Shown one piece after another: positions 61,437 to 64,000 of a stretch of 64,000 bases of DNA. The notes under the pieces are model-generated. The model saw nothing but the letters and a program-made list of their open reading frames with translations, was not told the DNA's origin and made no database searches. The first letter of the stretch is position 1. Each line of letters begins with the position of its first letter. Both the position numbers and the translations under genes were made by a program. The DNA comes from Candidatus Poribacteria bacterium (GTDB lineage Bacteria > Poribacteria > WGA-4E > WGA-3G): NCBI GenBank assembly GCA_026706025.1, contig JAPOZO010000052.1, forward strand, positions 174,337 to 238,336, given 5' to 3'.

Positions 61437-62389
61437 TTTATCAGCACTCCAAGCGTATCACCCGGGGAATTCCAGAGGAGGTCAAATGCGGCTTTCGCCT
61501 CGGTGTAGTGAAAGCGGTGCGTAATCATGTCAGCGGTGCGAATCTCGCCGTTCTGTATCTTTTTTAGGGCGCGTGCAGCAATCTGTGAACGGGGTTCATC
61601 TGTCAAGATACCAGCGACGAGACGCTTGCTCATCATCTTTGAAGAGTGTAGCGGGAGCGGTGCCTGCTGATAGAGCGCGATGAGTTGAATAATGCCGAAC
61701 TGACGGGTCATATCCTGTGCCTGCTCAAAAGATTTTACGCCAGCGTACCCACCGACGCAATCTATGACCAAGTCCGCGCCTTTTCCATCGGCAAGACGAC
61801 GTACTTCGTCAACCGGATCTATCTCATTAGCGTTGATAGAAACATCCGCCCCAAGCTGCGTTGATAATTCACAGCGAAGCGGCAGCGCGTCCACAGTGAT
61901 AATCCGCGCAGGGTTATAGCCACGTAGCACCTGCATCATCAGACTTCCCACCAATCCTTGTCCCAAGACAACGACTGTATCTCCTGCTTTCACACCGGAT
62001 GAGTCTGACCAAGCGACAGCACTCGTTGCAAGCGGAAGGAAAGTTCCCGCTTCAAAACTAACATCGTCAAAAAGCCGTACAATGCGTCCATCCGATGCGT
62101 TAGGCTCAGCGACAACATATTGCGCGTGCGGTGCGACGACCATGACGCGTTGTCCAATCCGATAATCTGTTACCTCTGCACCAACGGCATCCACAACGCC
62201 TGTAAGAGAGTAACCCATAATTGACGGAGGGACTGCGTCTTCCATGATATAGCGTCGAAATAGTTCGGAGCCACGGCTAATTAACGTCGTATCTGTCTCC
62301 ACTCGAATCTGTCGAGCATTTATCTCCGGCATCGGCACCTCTTCGAGTTGGATATTGCCGAAACCTTCTGGTTTGGTTACCTGAAGCAT
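61427..62389 (-). CDS. Zinc-type medium-chain dehydrogenase
   Basis: A 320-residue MDR protein: LISRGSELFRRYI and the GroES-like start, GYSLTGVVDAVGAEVTDYRIGQRVMVVAPHAQYV, the Rossmann motif GQGLVGSLMMQVL, DLVIDCVGG and HRFHYTEAKAAFDLL. The structural-zinc cysteines seen in classical alcohol dehydrogenases are not obvious, so it may be a zinc-poor or quinone-type member. It oxidises or reduces an alcohol or sugar with NAD(P). It overlaps the methyltransferase gene by 10 bases. Confidence 0.83.
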   Translation of the reverse strand: MLQVTKPEGFGNIQLEEVPMPEINARQIRVETDTTLISRGSELFRRYIMEDAVPPSIMGYSLTGVVDAVGAEVTDYRIGQRVMVVAPHAQYVVAEPNASDGRIVRLFDDVSFEAGTFLPLATSAVAWSDSSGVKAGDTVVVLGQGLVGSLMMQVLRGYNPARIITVDALPLRCELSTQLGADVSINANEIDPVDEVRRLADGKGADLVIDCVGGYAGVKSFEQAQDMTRQFGIIQLIALYQQAPLPLHSSKMMSKRLVAGILTDEPRSQIAARALKKIQNGEIRTADMITHRFHYTEAKAAFDLLWNSPGDTLGVLIKWQ

Positions 62390-62408
62390 GTCTGTTTTAC
62401 CTCCAAGC

Positions 62409-62435
62409 GTAAGGGCGAGGTAGCCTCGCCCCTAC
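62409..62435 (-). repeat. GTAAGGGCGAGG palindrome overlapping a stop codon
   Basis: GTAAGGGCGAGG (62409-62420), loop TAG, CCTCGCCCCTAC (62424-62435) differs from the copy at 58064 by one arm base plus the loop. Its outer TAG on the minus strand (62434-62432) is the stop codon of the TPR/propeller gene. Confidence 0.7.
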
Positions 62436-63796
62436 TGCAAACGTTGAACTAAATCCTCACGCGTAACAGGTTCGTCAAAAGCCATCAGATAGATATGGAA
62501 AGTATCGCTTCTGTCGGAAACAAACACGAGGTGTCGCCCATCAGGTGAGAAAGCCGGTTGGATGGATCTACCGATGTCGTTGGTGATTCGCCGTTCATTT
62601 TTGCCGTCTGCATCAATGAGGTAAATTTCCCAGTCGCCATCTCTCGCAGAGACATACGCAATCGTTTTTCCATCAGGCGATACAGTCGGGTTGTAACAAT
62701 CGTAGCGATTCGGGTTGAAATGTGTCTCATTTTGTCCATCAATATCTATCGTATAGAGTTGATTCACCTCATTGCGTGAGGAGACAAACAAGATGCGTTT
62801 GCCATCCGGGAAAAATGTGGGACTGCCATCGTCGGTTTCGTTGAAAGTGATACGTTTGTGTTTGATACTTTCTGGGGTCAGTTGTGCCAGATTGACACCT
62901 TCTAAATCAAGGCGGTATAATTCCAGGTTGCCGTCTGCGTTGGATTCATAGACAACCTGATCGCTTGCAGGCGACGTGCGTGGCACACGCGCACCGAAAC
63001 TCACCGGTAGGACGGCACGCGTAATTTTGCTGTGGATGTGCGTCAGGTTGAACCCGGCGTAGATCGGTGTTGAACCACTACTTTGGATAACGACTTTAAC
63101 TTCGCGGGAGGATTTTGGTTCACTACTATAAAAAAGGTAATTCGGAGTCGTAAGAAATGTGGGTGAACTGTCATTGAAATCGGTTGTGAAAGTTACGCGG
63201 CGTCGGATCCGTCCATTGAGATCCATTAAATAGATTTCACCGTTGTCAGTTCGGAAAGACGCAAAGGCGATCTGTATGCCATCTGGTGAAAAGGTCGGTG
63301 AATAGTTATCCGAATCGCCGGCCGTGAGTTGCTTCGTCTGGTAGCTATCTCCGACAAGTCCAATGATTTTGCGGAGTGTTTCGGGGTCCGAAGTACTCCG
63401 TTGAACGAGTTTGAGCACACGAAACGCTGAAGTTCTGTCCCCGAATTTAAGATAGGTACGTGCCAATTCCAGACGCGCTGCGATGCGTTCTTCAGGTTGC
63501 GCTGCATAGAGTTGTGAGGCTTTTCGTAACTGCTCGACTGCGTCGTTATGCCGTCCTAATTCGTTGTAGACTTTCCCCAGTAAGAGGCGTGCCTTCGGTT
63601 CCTCCGGTGCCGTTTCAATAAAAGCCTCTAACCCCTCAACTGCCGCTTGCGGGGTCCCAGCCTCCAAGTGTTTTTCGCTCTCTTTCAAGATAGCCTTGTT
63701 ATCTTGACATCCGATCACCAAAGCAATGAGGAGCGTACTACAGAGCAGAAATCTGAGAACTTTTAACGAAGTCGCCAAACTTAAATTTACTATCAT
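62432..63796 (-). CDS. Lipoprotein with TPR and TolB-like beta-propeller repeats
   Basis: A 454-residue protein with a lipoprotein signal (LLCSTLLIALVIGC, Cys at 29). Residues about 35-130 form TPR-like helices (LEAGTPQAAVEGLEAFIETAPEEPKARLLLGKVYNELGRHNDAVEQL). The rest is a WD40/PD40-type propeller of TolB-like blades (SPTFSPDGIQIAFASFR, GSPTFFPDGKRILFVSS, YNPTVSPDGKTIAYVSA, IQPAFSPDGRHLVFVSD). It probably sits at an inner or outer membrane leaflet and binds a partner. It precedes the dehydrogenase, in the same orientation. Confidence 0.85.
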   Translation of the reverse strand: MIVNLSLATSLKVLRFLLCSTLLIALVIGCQDNKAILKESEKHLEAGTPQAAVEGLEAFIETAPEEPKARLLLGKVYNELGRHNDAVEQLRKASQLYAAQPEERIAARLELARTYLKFGDRTSAFRVLKLVQRSTSDPETLRKIIGLVGDSYQTKQLTAGDSDNYSPTFSPDGIQIAFASFRTDNGEIYLMDLNGRIRRRVTFTTDFNDSSPTFLTTPNYLFYSSEPKSSREVKVVIQSSGSTPIYAGFNLTHIHSKITRAVLPVSFGARVPRTSPASDQVVYESNADGNLELYRLDLEGVNLAQLTPESIKHKRITFNETDDGSPTFFPDGKRILFVSSRNEVNQLYTIDIDGQNETHFNPNRYDCYNPTVSPDGKTIAYVSARDGDWEIYLIDADGKNERRITNDIGRSIQPAFSPDGRHLVFVSDRSDTFHIYLMAFDEPVTREDLVQRLQ

Positions 63797-63808
63797 AAAA
63801 ACCTGTCA

Positions 63809-64000
63809 TTAACGTTGGTGCCTTCTACGTCTGCCGCGCCAACCATCGCCAATCGCATAGAGCCAACATAAAATTCCTTGGATTGAACCGCTGATCTTCA
63901 GTTTCCAAGACGGTCGGTACATCAACTTCTCTCCATCGTCAAATGTCCAGATATGAATAGCGTATCCGGGGGACTTTTCTGAGTCTTCTGTATTGTCCGT
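63809..64000 (-). CDS. C-terminal end of an unidentified protein (partial)
   Basis: The minus strand is open from the right edge to a TAA at 63811-63809, giving 63 residues without a start. Sequence: TDNTEDSEKSPG, then AIHIWTFDDGEKLMYRPSW and a basic end (GWRGRRRRHQR). No family is recognised. The reading frame ends 12 bp before the start of the TPR/propeller gene, suggesting an operon upstream. Confidence 0.5.
   Translation of the reverse strand, partial: TDNTEDSEKSPGYAIHIWTFDDGEKLMYRPSWKLKISGSIQGILCWLYAIGDGWRGRRRRHQR

Overview
The window looks like a chromosomal segment of a Gram-negative-type, environmentally adapted bacterium. The best guess for the lineage is Candidatus Poribacteria or a close relative. 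This is inferred from gene content, because there is no rRNA or other phylogenetic marker here: LamG proteins, a cohesin/dockerin protein, a phytanoyl-CoA-dioxygenase-like enzyme, a sulfatase, xylose-isomerase-type sugar enzymes, several outer-membrane beta-barrel (Omp85-type) proteins and abundant palindromic intergenic repeats. An outer membrane is supported by two POTRA/BamA-like proteins whose C-termini end in phenylalanine. No tRNA, rRNA, CRISPR array or prophage was seen.

Region by region: 1-7100 is accessory and surface-related. It has two tandem LamG proteins, a cohesin/dockerin protein, a PhyH-like dioxygenase, a truncated ECF sigma factor, another secreted protein and an IS4-like remnant, with MITE-like repeats between them. 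The LamG proteins and the third secreted protein share an identical type of C-terminal tail (GKLxTTWGxIKR). 7100-8100 is about 1 kb of non-coding, repeat-rich DNA. 8100-11600 holds two sugar kinases (FGGY, ROK) and a SIS isomerase. 11680-16520 is an NfeD-NfeD-FloA-FloA membrane-microdomain operon with a small membrane protein. 16600-20970 has a lipoprotein N-acetylmuramoyl-alanine amidase, a dipeptide-epimerase-like enzyme (together suggesting murein peptide recycling) and an SDR. 21290-23535 is a frameshifted VIT/VWA gene. 23557-25784 pairs a sulfatase with a TIM-barrel sugar isomerase. 26050-29415 is a compact four-gene operon of membrane proteins of unknown function, the best candidate here for an undescribed system. 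29566-31193 is aroK-aroB.

31400-36050 has two GNAT paralogues coupled to a GT39-type membrane glycosyltransferase, an adenylate kinase and a XylA-like isomerase. 36286-39963 encodes an unusual DUF4097-CBM9-POTRA-barrel fusion. 40110-43385 has a YgfZ/GcvT protein and an orphan TRAP pair (TatT, DctP) preceded by a CRP-like palindrome and a short leader ORF. 43519-47532 is a corrinoid methyl-transfer module (corrinoid protein, RamA-like activator, homocysteine S-methyltransferase). 47634-52411 has a DUF402 protein, a DegT aminotransferase, an unknown protein and two DUF4097 proteins. 52463-64000 is a long leftward block: a polytopic membrane protein, an Omp85-like protein coupled to a BatA/VWA protein, a transglutaminase with a consensus sigma70 promoter, a methyltransferase overlapping a dehydrogenase, a TPR/TolB-like lipoprotein and a partial gene.

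Intergenic DNA is unusually rich in palindromes of several families (GTAGGGGCGAGG type, GTAGGTTSGGTT type, GTTATCAGT type). One copy sits in frame inside a coding sequence and another supplies a stop codon. Several sigma70-like promoters with 17-18 bp spacers can be read directly.
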